The notes: generated by a model from the letters alone, not told the origin. Numbered from the stretch's first letter, positions 34,160 through 45,329 are shown. The stretch: DNA of 64,000 bases from Spirometra erinaceieuropaei (GCA_902702965.1 CACRXP010000567.1:84496-148495), one strand, 5' to 3'. Translations and numbers: made by a program.

Positions 34160-34345
34160 GAGTTGGGCGGGTAACTTGACCCAAATGTGATTAAACTCGC
34201 GTCGTCCGGCGGGGCCTCGTAGCTCAGGTGGTTAGAGCGTTGGCTGCGCTAAAGCCTTCCCCTTACTACGTGGGTTCTAATCCCACCGAGGCGCCGAGTT
34301 TTTCACAGTTGGGTCAATATGAGTTATTCAAAACCTGCCAAAATA
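34160..34345 (+). repeat. SINE1 (tRNA-derived), best plus-strand copy
   Basis: A leader (GAGTTGGGCGGGTAACTTGA) precedes a tRNA-like head at about 34,211-34,294 with a good A box (TAGCTCAGGTGG, 34,220-34,231) and B box (GGTTCTAATCC, 34,273-34,283). GCCTCG and CGAGGC pair as an acceptor-like stem. The tail CCGAGTTTTTCACAGTTGGG is shared by all copies. It could be mistaken for a tRNA gene, but the shared leader and tail show it is a SINE. Confidence 0.8.
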
Positions 34346-34517
34346 TCAATGAATGAGTTAAGTGTTGAAAATAACCACGACCTTCAACACCGAATTCGCC
34401 TTTTTACGTCTAATTTCGCTAAGAAGACCGATTTTAACCAGGTCAACTTTTTTACTTGAAGTAATGACTGAGTTATGAGAAGCATCGACTACTTGGAAGA
34501 GAGTGTAAGAAAATAAT

Positions 34518-36163
34518 TACTTGCGCTGGTCATTAACACGCAGAAGACGGTGGTGATTCACCAAACGCCACCCAACTCAGTCACTGCCCCCAACGCGCCG
34601 CCGCAAATCAGCGTGAACCGAACCCAACTGCAAGTGGTGGAGAACTTCCCGTACCTGGGCAGTACTCTCTCCCGCAACACCAAGATCGACGACGAAGTCG
34701 CCAACAGGATCTCGAAAGCCAGTCAAGCCTTCGGTCGCCTCCAAAGCACAGTCTGGAATCGCCACGGTCTTCAACTGAGCACGAAGCCGAAGATGTACAA
34801 GGCCGTCATCCTGCCGACGCTACTGTATGGAGCGGAGACGTGGACGGTGTACACGAGGCAGGCACGCCGACTGAATCACTTCCACCTCATTTGTTTCCGT
34901 CGCATCCTGATGCTGAACCGGCAGGATCGCATCCCCGACACTGATGTGCTAGAACGTACGGGAATGCTCAGCATCCACTCCATGCTGAGACAAATGCAGT
35001 TGCGCTGGTGCGGCCACCTGGTGCGCATGGACGACGAGCGACTACCCAAACGACTCTTCTACGGAGACGTCGCGACGGGTTCTGGCCGTCAAGGAGGCCA
35101 AATTCGCCGTTACAAGGATACTCTGAAGTCCTCCCTGAAGCGTCTGCAAATCAACCCCACCAACTGGGAAGAGCTCCCCCGCGATCGTCCGATATGGAGG
35201 AGAACAGTGAAGACGGGCGCTGCTATCCACGAGGCCAACCGCATAGCCACCGCCAAAGCGAAACGCGAAGCCCGCAAATCACAACTTCGCCCAGCATGCA
35301 ACGCCGCCGCACAACCGCTTCCAACGTGTCCTCGATGTCAACGGACATTCCGGGCTCGAATCGGACTTGTTGGACATCTTCGGATTAACTGCGCCTCTCG
35401 AACTGCACCAACCATCGTCCTCCCTCCCGACTCTTCCTCCCCGCCGCCGCCAACTAACTCTGACAGTTCTTCTGAACCACCACTTCCATCCTCCTCTTCC
35501 TCCTACTCCTCCTCCTCCTCCTCCACTGCTCCAACGGCGGCCGCTCAGGCGACTGTCACGCGCGCAACAACCGACGCCACCACCACCACCTCCCCCGACT
35601 CCAGCGATGAGGATCAGGACTACACCTGCCCTCTCTGCGACCGCACCTTCACCTCACGCGTCGGCCTGGTCGGTCACTTGCGAATCCATCGCACAGAGAC
35701 TGGCGAACCAGTGCCTGGAGCACTAACCTACACCCACCGCACTCGCCTTCACTGCCCACACTGCCCTCGCACCTTCGGGCATTGCATGGGCCTATTCGGC
35801 CACATGCGCATCCACGAGAGCGGCATTGACCGCACTCCTGACACACCCACCACATCCAATGCATCCACCGTGCAAAACCTCACACCCGCTCCACCCGTCC
35901 GCGCCACCACCATCACCACCACCTCCTCTGTAGGTGACACTGACACTGCCGATTTCTCATGCCCACACTGTCCACGCACATTCACCTCACGCATCGGCCT
36001 GGTCGGTCACTTGCGAATCCATCGCACAGAGACTGGAGAGCCAGTGCCTGGAGCACCCACCTATACTCACCAAGCTCGTCTCATCTGCCCATACTGCCCT
36101 CGCACGTTCAGGCATCGCATAGGCCTATTCGGCCACATGCGCATCCACGACGACCTGCGGTAG
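34518..36163 (+). CDS. LINE ORF2 C-terminal part with five zinc fingers (5'-truncated)
   Basis: The frame starts inside an RT ([17 protein letters not shown]), continues through the thumb ([15 protein letters not shown], about 30-45) and the region [11 protein letters not shown], then [20 protein letters not shown] and [13 protein letters not shown]. All of these are typical of the tail of this class of non-LTR retrotransposon. A Ser/Pro/Thr-rich linker then separates zinc fingers: [20 protein letters not shown] (last ligand Cys), CPLC...HLRIH, CPHC...HMRIH, CPHC...HLRIH and CPYC...HMRIH, ending HDDLR and TAG. The upstream RT catalytic core and endonuclease are missing, so this copy cannot move by itself. 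The frame is otherwise intact, suggesting a fairly young insertion. Confidence 0.85.
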
Positions 36164-36422
36164 ACAACCGCCGGCCAAACCACACATTCACTCACTCCCT
36201 ACCTACCACCACCACCATCACCCCACCACACATCAACACTCCACACTACATGCACCCAACTGTCACCTCCCACGCAAGTGGGAAGTGTGCATCTCGACTC
36301 GGTCCTCATGCGGCTTCGGCTGCACGGGTGACTTGTGTCCGAGACTATCCCGACACGTCAAGCGTCGTGGATAGGAAGGTTGCTGATTGACGCCCGCTCT
36401 CGGTTCACGTAGTTCGTCGCGT

Positions 36423-36424
<2 letters not shown>

Positions 36425-36487
<63 letters not shown>
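36425..36487 (+). repeat. (TG)n microsatellite
   Basis: About 31 uninterrupted TG units following the 3' region of the zinc-finger LINE. Confidence 0.95.
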
Positions 36488-36489
<2 letters not shown>

Positions 36490-36779
36490 TGGCGGACTGG
36501 TGGGCTGGGCAGCGGGTTGAAACAGCACCTTCCACGACACTCTCACGCAAGTGAGAGACAAGCGGCTCAACCCCCGTTGTGTGAAATCCTGGTGTTTGTG
36601 TGTATGGGGGGCCAGGTCGTGCTGCGGCGCACGCAGGCATGGTCAGTTGACCGTGTCAGCCACCGCGCCCATTTCCCACTCCAGTCTGCTGACCGGCTCG
36701 GACAGCGGCTGGAGTGTGGAGATGGGAAGGGAGAGTGACGTCGACGACTCAGCGCATTTTCCTCACTATAAACAATCTG

Positions 36780-37300
36780 ACGCGCTTGAAGCTATCACGG
36801 TGCGCTAAAAGCCGTGGCTTGGAAGGTTGCCAACTGACGGGGTAACTTGGACCTCCTCCTTGACTGGAGGCGGTCTGAGAGTCAGGCTGCAATGGCTTCA
36901 TCTTAATGTGGCCTTTATGGCACTCCCACCACAGTGTGGGATCCAAGCCAGGCGTTGGCGGCACGCCTAGGTGCGGCTTCGGCCGTGCCAGCCTCCAAAT
37001 CTCTGTTGTGATTGGTCGAAATCCTGGTTATTTGTTGTTTGGACCAGGGGGTGTGGTGGAACGCCAAGGTGAGGATCTGTCTGAGCCATCCACCTGCGGC
37101 CTCCCTCATCTCCGGTCTTCTTGACTCTGTCTTGACACCGGGCTCAGGCGGGGGAGGAGGAGAGAGTGTAGGTAGATGCAGCGTAAGTCTACTGGCACTA
37201 TAAACCCCTGCGCAAGTCACCGTCCCTGCTCCCACCTGCTGTGGAGCATACGGTGGACATCATCGAAATCGATGGTCGAACTGTCACTTGTGCAGCACCA
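36780..37300 (+). repeat. Repeat family W, copy 2 (longest)
   Basis: It starts with CGCTTGAAGCTATCACGG and CTTGGAAGGTTGCCAACTGA, shared with 60,650. It ends with the CTTCTTGACTCTGTCTTGAC to GTCGAACTGTC region shared with 8,262 and 41,230. It therefore links the two halves of the family. Confidence 0.7.
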
Positions 37301-38454
37301 GTCTTTATGAGAAGGAGCTCGTTTCTGTCCTAATTTCCTACTTGATAACGAGGCGGCAATTGTTTATAGGTACTCTCATATGAAACATATTGTCCCATGG
37401 TTTCTATCTATTTCGTTTAGTTCAATCGATATAGTAAGACTAAACCGGGATAACAGCCCGTTGTGCAAGTCGACATAAACGGACATCGCGAGGTACGCAC
37501 TGAAGTAATACCCATCATCGTCAGCGGAACACAAGACTATAGTATAGTATATTTAGGGTAACAGGCAATACCTTTGAGAACGCTTTTGAAGATACCACAT
37601 AAAATATTCGAGTTCAAATAAACATTATACTAAAAGGCCTCTAGTTATATGTGCACTTTGCATGAAATTACTTTAATAGCCTGAGGCTGCAACCCGACCA
37701 CCCTCGATTTTTTAACGGTTACGGGTAGAGCTTCAGATAGTCCTTTCCATGCACAGTTGAGATTGTAAATGCAATTATGTGCAGTCAGCCCAAAATATGG
37801 TCATTTGTGAAGGTTCCGAGAACAATTCGCATCAAACATGCAGGCATGCGTTACATAGGAAATGAAAGCGGGAAATGAAGTTCAGAGCGGGCCGTAATTG
37901 GTCCTGCATAGAGAGTAACGTCTGATGTGCTTCTGCGTATCGCAGTAAGCGCCCAAACACCACAACCTGCGCTTTCTCTTTTTTACGATCCTACCAGTGA
38001 TTTCGCGCGAGAGATCGTAGACAACCAGACGACACAAGTAGGCCGCAAACCCTCTAACCCAAACGGCAGGACGATAGAAGGTGCTCCTACACCACTACCT
38101 GGCGGTTGTAAGACAAATAAGCGTAGTGGATTAAACATCAAAGGTTTCCAAAATCACAGCGATGCTCATTCGTCTCGGCAGACGTTCGAACAGAACCCGA
38201 TGTCGATGATAGAGGAGCCACCGAAAGAAAAACCAACGAAGTATATGGGCAGGGTTCGTCATTAACTTTATGAAGTGGCGTTAGCACCGACGCAAATATT
38301 ACAACTGACCGCGATACAATTATTTCTGTATTGATGTTCTATCAAAGAACCAGACTACTAAATCACCAGAGAGACATCTTGACCGAAAACGAAATATCGT
38401 CATAAATGGGGCTCCTAAGTCCATTTCTTCGAGTTCGAAGGTAAGGGTCCAAAA
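37301..38454. other. Unassigned sequence before the CR1-like LINE
   Basis: 37,927-38,265 holds an open frame (alternative start, 112 codons) that might be LINE ORF1 sequence. It shows no motif. The rest is AT-rich. Confidence 0.35.
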
Positions 38455-40085
38455 CAACGTCAACCTCTTTCGAGCATATTCAAATGTCGTCCGTCAGGAT
38501 GGGAAATATGTTACCGCATATAAAGCTTTCCGTCTAGGAAGCGCAGTTGCATCTCGTGAGCTGTCATCACCAAGGCCCTTTAAAAGCATTTTTAAAAATG
38601 AGGTTCAGACTTCACATCTCTTAGCTGGGAGAAGGAGCATTCGCAATTTGCTTAGGAACATGTTTTTGGCCGGATTACGAACGGATAGAAAGCTACAAAA
38701 TGAGGAAGCTCTGGAAAGAACTGAAGAGGAGCACAGAGGTGGGGGAAATGGTCTTAAGAAGGGAAGAGAAGATAATACAGACCAAACGACCGTTCATGTG
38801 ACCGACGCCCTTTGTAATCAGGACTGTTCGACACCAAGAAGACGGACACTGAAGATGATGTGCTCAAACACACAGAGCCTGATCAATGAAAAAGTGAACT
38901 CAGGACTTTGGTAGATGTGCCCACACCAGGTGTCATCACACTGGCTTTTTGAAGCCATGTTTGAGAACGTGCGGTATCCCCAGAGAATGAGACAGAAAAA
39001 GCCGAAGAGGGGCGGAGGGGTCATTGTTTATGTTGGTTGCAATTAAACAGCAATCTCCAAGTAACATCTCACAACAGCGGAAGTGGAATTTTTACCCTTA
39101 CCTATCTTTACTTAGTACGCCCGATCGAACGCGATGACCTTCTCCTAACGGAGCTGAACAAGACCCGCTTGAACAAGGATTTAATTGTTTATGAAGACTT
39201 CAATGCTCCCAATACCAACTGGCACTATTGGGCCGTTTCGCGTCCACCGGATACTTTTTGTTATCATTTGAGCAAAATGGCAGCGGGAAGTCGGATTTTC
39301 CAGAATATAACTCTCAGAAAACATGTTAGGGAAGGGCAACGTTCAAACTACCTAGACCTTGTGCTCATCCGAAATGAGGAGAGTGTGCAGGATTCACAAG
39401 GTCTCCCACAAATGAATGCTAATGACTACTTTGTAATGCTCTGCAAATATTCCATATACGCTCAGTCTGACTGTCCTAAACAATTGGAAACAACGCCCAG
39501 CATGCGAACGCAAGGCTCAGCAATCCCGTAGACAATAGCATTGTCGGCGAGTTAACAAATGCTGAAACACTTCAGTTCGTTGGGTAAAAGAATCAATGGT
39601 CTGAATCGCCCTCCCAGATGAAAGAAAACAAGCAACTGTCTGCCATGGATAAGCCGGGAATCTCAAATCGCTTTTAAATGAAGAAATGGAATGTGGAAGC
39701 CTCTTCGACTAACGCGGAGTGTCAAACACTTGGAGGAATACAAATGACACCGGGATTGGTGCGAACGTGAGGTTAACAGGCTTCAAGGTAACCATGAGTT
39801 AAACACACTGCAGAATTCTTTGGAGTATCCCAAAATCCCGTACGGTTACATGCATAATAGCGAAAGAATTAATGACCCGATTCCAGTACTGATGACCCAT
39901 AACGGAGTAGTGGAGACGGATGACCAAGCGAAAGCATCAGTCCTCTCCAACTTCCTTCAGTCGGTATTTATTCATGAAACGAATACTCCTCCTCTCCTCT
40001 GCCCAGAATAACAACAAGATTCTGCATCGTTTGCATTAGGAGGTAATCTTTTCTTCTAGCCTACGTCGACAGAGCCAGAATGGTA

Positions 40086-40450
40086 AGATGTGGTTATGTA
40101 GCCCCACCTGATGGACACAACGCGGTTGGGGTTGGAGTTAGGTGTTAGAGTTAGGAGTTAGGGATTATGCTAAGGGGTTGGGATCAGAGATTAGGATTAG
40201 GGGTTAGGGTTATGGGGCCAGGATTAGGGGTTATAGTTAGGGCTTAGGACTAGAGGTTAGGGTTGGGGGTTAGGGAAACTTTTTTCAACCACTCAAAGTA
40301 CAACCGCACACTCCCAATGGCTTTTCTTTTGCATACGATTACTTGGCCTCATCGCCTGTGCGTCCCCTGTAAAAACTCCTATTACCACCGGTCCCGTATT
40401 ACAGGTGACTGGGGTTTGTTTACCTCAGGTGGGGCTACATAACCACATCT
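40086..40450. mobile_element. MITE with telomere-like array, copy A
   Basis: The 26-base terminal inverted repeats are perfect: AGATGTGGTTATGTAG... at 40,086-40,111 and its reverse complement at 40,425-40,450. The interior holds a GGGTTAG-type array at about 40,131-40,285, then the GTACAACCGCAC and CTTTTGCAT blocks shared with copy B. Nothing is coded. It sits inside the CR1-like LINE, giving a relative age. Confidence 0.88.
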
Positions 40451-40944
40451 GACCACCAGAATTACTCCAACGGAAGCCTGCAAAGTCACCTGGTCCAGAT
40501 AGCATTCAAACGCTCCCCCTTCGAAAATTGACTGACGTGCTGTGCAAGCAGGTGTCTATGATAATTTGGGGTCCATGGAAGAATGAGAACTGCCAGGAGG
40601 TAAAAAACTGCCTTTATGTTTTCGATGTATAAAGGAGGGGCCAGACTGGAGTACGAAAAGTACCGTCCTGTTGGCTTAACTTGAATTTTGGGCAAGGTCA
40701 TGGAAGGGCTTATTAGGAGGCCTTTGCTGACGTAGCTGGAGCTGTAAAATCTATCATGTATTGCTCAGCTTGTGGTCATTCAAGTCTGACGAGTAGTCTG
40801 TACTCATGGCAGAAGTGGACAAAAGCCGCAGGCTAGGGCCACCCAGTAGATTTCATCCTCGCCGACTTCAGAAAGGTGTTTGTTAGCGTGCCTCATCGAC
40901 GACTCCTGCAAAATATCTGACACTGTGGAACCCAGTGCCCCCCG

Positions 40945-41405
40945 AACGGACCACGTGGTAGACGCGCTGGGCTAACACGGGGGTCGTATCGGATTCTGGC
41001 AGGCGTTATCGGATTTGCACGCCATAACAAATGCCAACATTTTCGGGGTGCGGTAGCAGACCCGGTTGCCGGCGTACGTCGCGCACACTGGGACCCCTAC
41101 CATCCGCCCTTGTTGTTGTTGTTGTTGGTCAAAAACCTGGTTAGTTGCTGTGTGGACCAGGGGGTGTGGAGTGGAACGCCACGGTGCGGGTTCGACCGTG
41201 CCATCCACCTGCGTCCTCCTCCGCCTCCGGTCTTCTTGACTCTGTCTTGACACCGGGCACAGGTGGGGGGAGGAGGAGAGAGTGCGGTAGACGCTTCGCA
41301 AATCTACTGTCAATATAAACTCACTCACGCGCAAGTCACCGTGCCTGTTCTCAGCACACTGTGGAGCACACAGTGGACAGCGTCAGAAAGGACAGTCGAA
41401 CTGTC
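40945..41405 (+). repeat. Repeat family W, copy 3, inserted in the CR1-like LINE
   Basis: RT sequence stops after PHRRLLQNI near 40,915 and resumes with VPQSSVLAPLL at about 41,420. The stretch between carries the W landmarks (GGACCAGGGGGTGTGGAGTG, CTTCTTGACTCTGTCTTGAC, CGCAAGTCACCGTGCCTG). A short (TTG)n run is at 41,110. Confidence 0.7.
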
Positions 41406-42080
41406 GGGTACCAGTAGAAATCGCTGTTCCACAAAGTTCCGTCTTAGCCCCTCTCCTCCATTTATACGACTGTACAGAAGACCTTGACTACGATTACATC
41501 ATGTTTGCAGATAATATAAAAATCCACGAAAAACAATTGTTTTTACGACGTGCAGAAGCTGCATTAAAACGTTGATAAGTCTACTAAATGGTCCACCAAT
41601 TGGTTCTTAACGTTTAAATTATCCAAATGTGTAGTCATACGCTCGAAAGCTGGTCAGAGGCGTTTCCCAAAACATCAGTACTTCATAAGTGGGATTCCAC
41701 TAATAAGAAGTGCATACGCACATAAACCTAAGTATCTGCCGCCATCCGAACACTGTAAAAGAGTCATCCAAAAGGCAACTAACATCATGCACCGGCTTGG
41801 GCGTGCTTTCGTAGCTTATCCTCCTGAGCTGTACGTACGAATCCCTGGTACGTTGCTGGACCACATCTAGGACTCAGCGTGCCTAGAGGAGGAAAGACAA
41901 TGACCTTATCGAGCAGTTACGACGACGGACAACAAAACTGGGGGACGATCTTAGGACCCAGTCATATTCTGAAAGATTGACCAAGCCGAATATGTTCCTG
42001 GTATCCTACAGACTGTACACTCCGCTTTATCCGCGGACATGACTATGTGCTCAAATCAGAAGATTTATTCGAGTTTACAA

Positions 42081-43136
42081 ACCTTAGTCTGCTGCGCGGT
42101 CGAACGCTAACGCACGCGTTTAGACCAACAGCAGTTCACCGTCAATCAGTGGATAGGTCGACCGCGAAACTCACTCTCAAGTGAAACACTCACACCTGAT
42201 ACGGTGGTTTTACTCCAAAGGCAGTTGTATTGTTTGATTCTGATAACTGATGATTCCCATTTCAGGACTATATTCGGCTAGCCATACGCTTCATGACTTC
42301 ACTCCATGAGCAAAGCAGCACTGCACTTTTTGTCGAGAATGTTTCCGTAAACATTATAAATAATCAAATTTTATGCTGAGTTGTCTTTATGCTCTCAACT
42401 ACACATGGATAGACTAATTAGGAGCTCAACTCGTAGAATAGCTTTTCTGCAATAACGACTTGTGTCGAAATCTTGTCCCGAAAAAGGCATGGCGACGTGC
42501 ACTCGGTCTTTTTCCGATATGACCGAGTTTGTAGACCATAAAAACCCGAAGTGCATACATACATAAAACTTCATATCATACAGTTCATCCTAATCCTAGT
42601 GATAACGGAAACATCTACGAACTCACGATCAATTGGTGGGGTGATAATGTATACTTTTGTCAATGGAGCTCGTCATCAGGTTAATATACTCATTTTTCTG
42701 CTTGTATTTCAACCAAGAGGTATGCATTTTCCAACTGAAACAACGTGGTGGCCGTCATTAGTTCATCTTATCCTACATGATCGCCTAGTGAGGGACCTAC
42801 TGATAAATTTAAACACAAAATTATGGAAAACCCAATTTCCGGTTTTCTTGCACGCCGAAGCCTGTTTCTGCTAAATATGTTAACCTCACCCAAAGAACTT
42901 TCCTACAACTATTACGGGTTGTCTGTGAGGGAATTTAGAGGGGGAGGCAGTTTAAAGCCACTCCAGCCGTTAGCAGCGCATTTATTGCAGAAATAACCGT
43001 CAAAGACCTGACTAGTAACTGTCAGAAGAGTGGCTAAACGTAACGGCCTCGTAAATCCGGCATTACAAATAAGGAACAAAAACCTCCATACGGTCGCTAG
43101 GACAACAAAGTAAGTAGACATGAATACTGTAGATGA
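42081..43136. other. Unassigned sequence
   Basis: No feature could be supported. The open frame at 42,551-42,874 (107 codons) has no recognisable motif. Confidence 0.35.
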
Positions 43137-43259
43137 GATGGTGCCGACAAAGACAAGGGGGACCTGAATGGCCATTTCTAGCTCATAAGCCGTCATCAGC
43201 CAGTCATACCCAATCGAGCATGTTCCGTAACCTGATCGGTGAGTGCCCATTATCATAAT
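43137..43259 (-). repeat. SINE2 body fragment, inverted
   Basis: GATGGTGCCGACAAAGACAA to AGCCAGTCATACCC is the reverse complement of the SINE2 body at about 43,365-43,455. The adjoining GTTCCGTAACCTGATCGGTG is the shared leader or tail. Confidence 0.65.
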
Positions 43260-43575
43260 TAATATTCCCGATCACAACCGACAGGACAACGGGCCCGTGG
43301 CTCAATGGTAGAGTGTTAAACTCCATGATCAGAGATCCCGGACTCGAATCTCAAGTGATCCGCACTTGGGGTTGGGTATGACTGGCTGATGACAGCTAAT
43401 AAGCCAGAAATGGCCATTCCGGCCTCCCTTGTCTTTTTCGGCACCATCTCATCTACGTCTAATACTAGTCGCTGTGCAACTACCCACGAGGGTTCTAGTA
43501 TGAGCCCCAAGGCACAACGGAACGAGCATGTTCCGTAGCCTGATCGATGAGCGCCCACTCTCATCATAAATACTA
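43260..43575 (+). repeat. SINE2 (tRNA-derived)
   Basis: The leader ATATTCCCGATCACAACCGA is followed by a tRNA-like head with A box GTGGCTCAATGGTAG and B box GACTCGAATCTC. The body is TATGACTGGCTGATGACAGC and GAAATGGCCATTCC, with the tail ending near CATCATAAATACT. The same parts occur at 268, 4,549, 58,375 and 59,010. Confidence 0.75.
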
Positions 43576-45064
43576 ATTAAAAAATAGACGAGTTGCTCTA
43601 GGTCACAAGAATTATGAGTGTCATAAGTGTCCGGGGGATTTGATTTAAATAGGCCTGGTCGACAGAGGACAGTAACCTGTAGCTAAAGGTAGACGGTCAG
43701 CCAGGTATCCCAGTAGAGTATCCCGTCCAAGACCGAAAGGGTAGCTCGAAGCGACGCTGTAGGAGTTTCGCATGAGTTAAAGAAACAAATAGGATAGTTG
43801 AAATGTCGTTCACTGCTCACGATATGAACGTAAGGAACGGGTGGGGAGGCTTGAATGTGTGCTGCCTAGGTCGGATTGGCCGAGACGGCTAATGTTGCGC
43901 TTAGAAACGGAGGATATTGGAAAGCATGGGTCATGGAACTTAGAGAATCAGTGTTAGAGGACCAAGAAGCACATCTGGAGCAGTCTCAAAGACAGCAGCC
44001 TTGGGACGGTTCACGATCACGACTTTTTTGCTTCTTTTTCTTTGTATTCAGAAGGTCTCCGCCCCTCGATAGACAAGCCGACGGGGTTTCTTGTAGGGTG
44101 GTTTCTATGGTCGACACACTCGGTCATATCGACAAAAGATCGAATGCACGTCGTCATGTCTGTTCCGGGACAAGACTTCGACACAGGTCGTCACTGCAGA
44201 GTAGCTAGGGACGTCCGTATAAACTTTCTGAGGCGATGCAGGTGGCTAGGCATATTTTCGTTTGTATCCCGAGAGATTAGTGCGAACATCTCACCAATGA
44301 CATGGACAGTGGTGCCGAACCTAAATTTAGGGGTCCAGCAGTCAGCCTCTGAATCAAAAACTGACTGGATGACCACCAGTATGGGGGATCGTAATCATTC
44401 CGGTTCTCTGTATTCGTTTGGCGTTGTGACCGTCCGACCATCTTGTTTGCAGCCGGATGATAGGCTGCACTCTGGACCCTTTGGCAACCTAAAAAATAAA
44501 AAGGGTCTGAAGGGGTTAATATTTATATAAGGTTTCAAGACCTGTCTCAGCGGTACAGGTGGAACCGAACATGGTGACCCAGTAACGGAATAGTGCTCCG
44601 ACTATGGTCGGTGCCTAAACACCCGTCAGGGAAGCCGTCTATGGATATTATGCTTCAAACTACGCTTCGACGCATTAGCTGAAGTTTGACAGTGCACGCG
44701 GGACAACTGGAATCCGCCGACACCGAAGTGAGAGGAATTGCTTCCTTTACTCCCCGTCTGCTTACTTCGGCGATTAAAACACTGTTCAGGGCTACTACAC
44801 GATTAGAATTGTAATAAAGCTTCTGTTGTAGTGTCCGACTGCTCCCTCTGATCTCCTCGAAATTACTGGCATGGTCATAATTGTGAATAATCACATGATG
44901 TAAGACGAACCATGTACCGGATGTTAAATCTTGTGCACACATAGCATTGGTATGGGAATACCCAGGAAGTAAACGCATGCTGACTTCATAATTACTTCTG
45001 ATGCTTGAACGTAGCAGAGACGATTTATGTGAGTGGGGTCGCGAGTGCTCAAGAAGCAGTTTTG
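43576..45064. other. Unassigned sequence downstream of the unidentified gene
   Basis: Several overlapping open frames (43,876-44,530 plus; 44,655-44,978 minus) show no domain and no shared repeat. I do not call them genes. Confidence 0.35.
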
Positions 45065-45070
45065 TTTAAT
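45065..45070 (-). terminator. Polyadenylation signal ATTAAA
   Basis: ATTAAA on the minus strand lies about 72 bases after the stop codon at 45,142, a normal distance for the 3' end of an mRNA. Confidence 0.5.
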
Positions 45071-45141
45071 TATAACAGCCTACCTACACAAAATAAGTAG
45101 AAACAACACAACAGTAAATTACCGGGTTGCGCGTAAACCCC

Positions 45142-45318
45142 CTACAGATCGGTAAACCAGGAGCCAGGTAGGAGGATGTTGTTACCACAGCCTGGGAAGA
45201 AGGGGTGATAGTTCACCAGGCCCAGGAGACGCTGCCGCTGACGCTCGTAGGTAGGGGGTGTAAAGTCACGAACGTCGGCGGCCCTGTAGCGAAGAGAAAG
45301 AGGGCCATAGAAGTCGAC
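45142..45318 (-). CDS. Terminal exon of an unidentified protein-coding gene (59 codons)
   Basis: After a good acceptor (AAGCTACCAG, AG at 45,319-45,320) the minus strand reads VDFYGPLSLRYRAADVRDFT, PPTYERQRQRLLGLVNYHPF and FPGCGNNILLPGSWFTDL, then TAG. Codon choice is strongly GC-rich at third positions, unlike the AT-rich surroundings and like the HDHD5 exons. The peptide is rich in Tyr, Phe, Pro and Arg. It reminds me of short axonemal or microtubule-associated proteins, but I do not recognise it and assign no function. Upstream exons should lie to the right on the minus strand. Confidence 0.6.
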   Translation of the reverse strand, partial: VDFYGPLSLRYRAADVRDFTPPTYERQRQRLLGLVNYHPFFPGCGNNILLPGSWFTDL

Positions 45319-45329
45319 CTGGTAGCTTT

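Larger units (their letters stand above)
38455..42080 (+). pseudogene. CR1-like LINE, decayed, with two nested insertions
   Basis: The order is normal for a CR1-type element. An ORF1-like end (about 38,480-38,650, RPFKSIFKN) is followed by the endonuclease start MMCSNTQSLINEKVN (38,850) and the endonuclease core YEDFNAPNTNWHYW with LDLVLIRNEESVQD (39,190-39,400). Then comes the linker KIPYGYMHNSERINDPIP (39,830), RT RLEYEKYRPVGL (40,650), ILADFRKVFVSVPHRRLL (40,860), VPQSSVLAPLL and IMFADNIKI (41,420-41,520), and a worn C-terminus to about 42,080. GD of the endonuclease and the second D of YADD are lost. A MITE (40,086-40,450) and a W repeat (40,945-41,405) interrupt it. Confidence 0.8.

Noticed and set aside
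34211..34294. Possible functional tRNA gene
   Set aside because: A and B boxes and an acceptor-like stem are present, but the same leader and tail flank copies at 49,041, 49,344 and 32,340-32,675, and the anticodon arm is irregular. It is a SINE head.
35008..35994. Several long frames overlapping the zinc-finger ORF on both strands
   Set aside because: They are shadows of the real LINE frame in GC-rich DNA and have no motifs of their own.
36358..36640. His/Thr-repeat proteins on the minus strand
   Set aside because: They are translations of the (TG)n microsatellite.
43876..44530. Two overlapping plus-strand frames of 110 and 162 codons
   Set aside because: No domain, no splice or start context, and low-quality composition; treated as chance.
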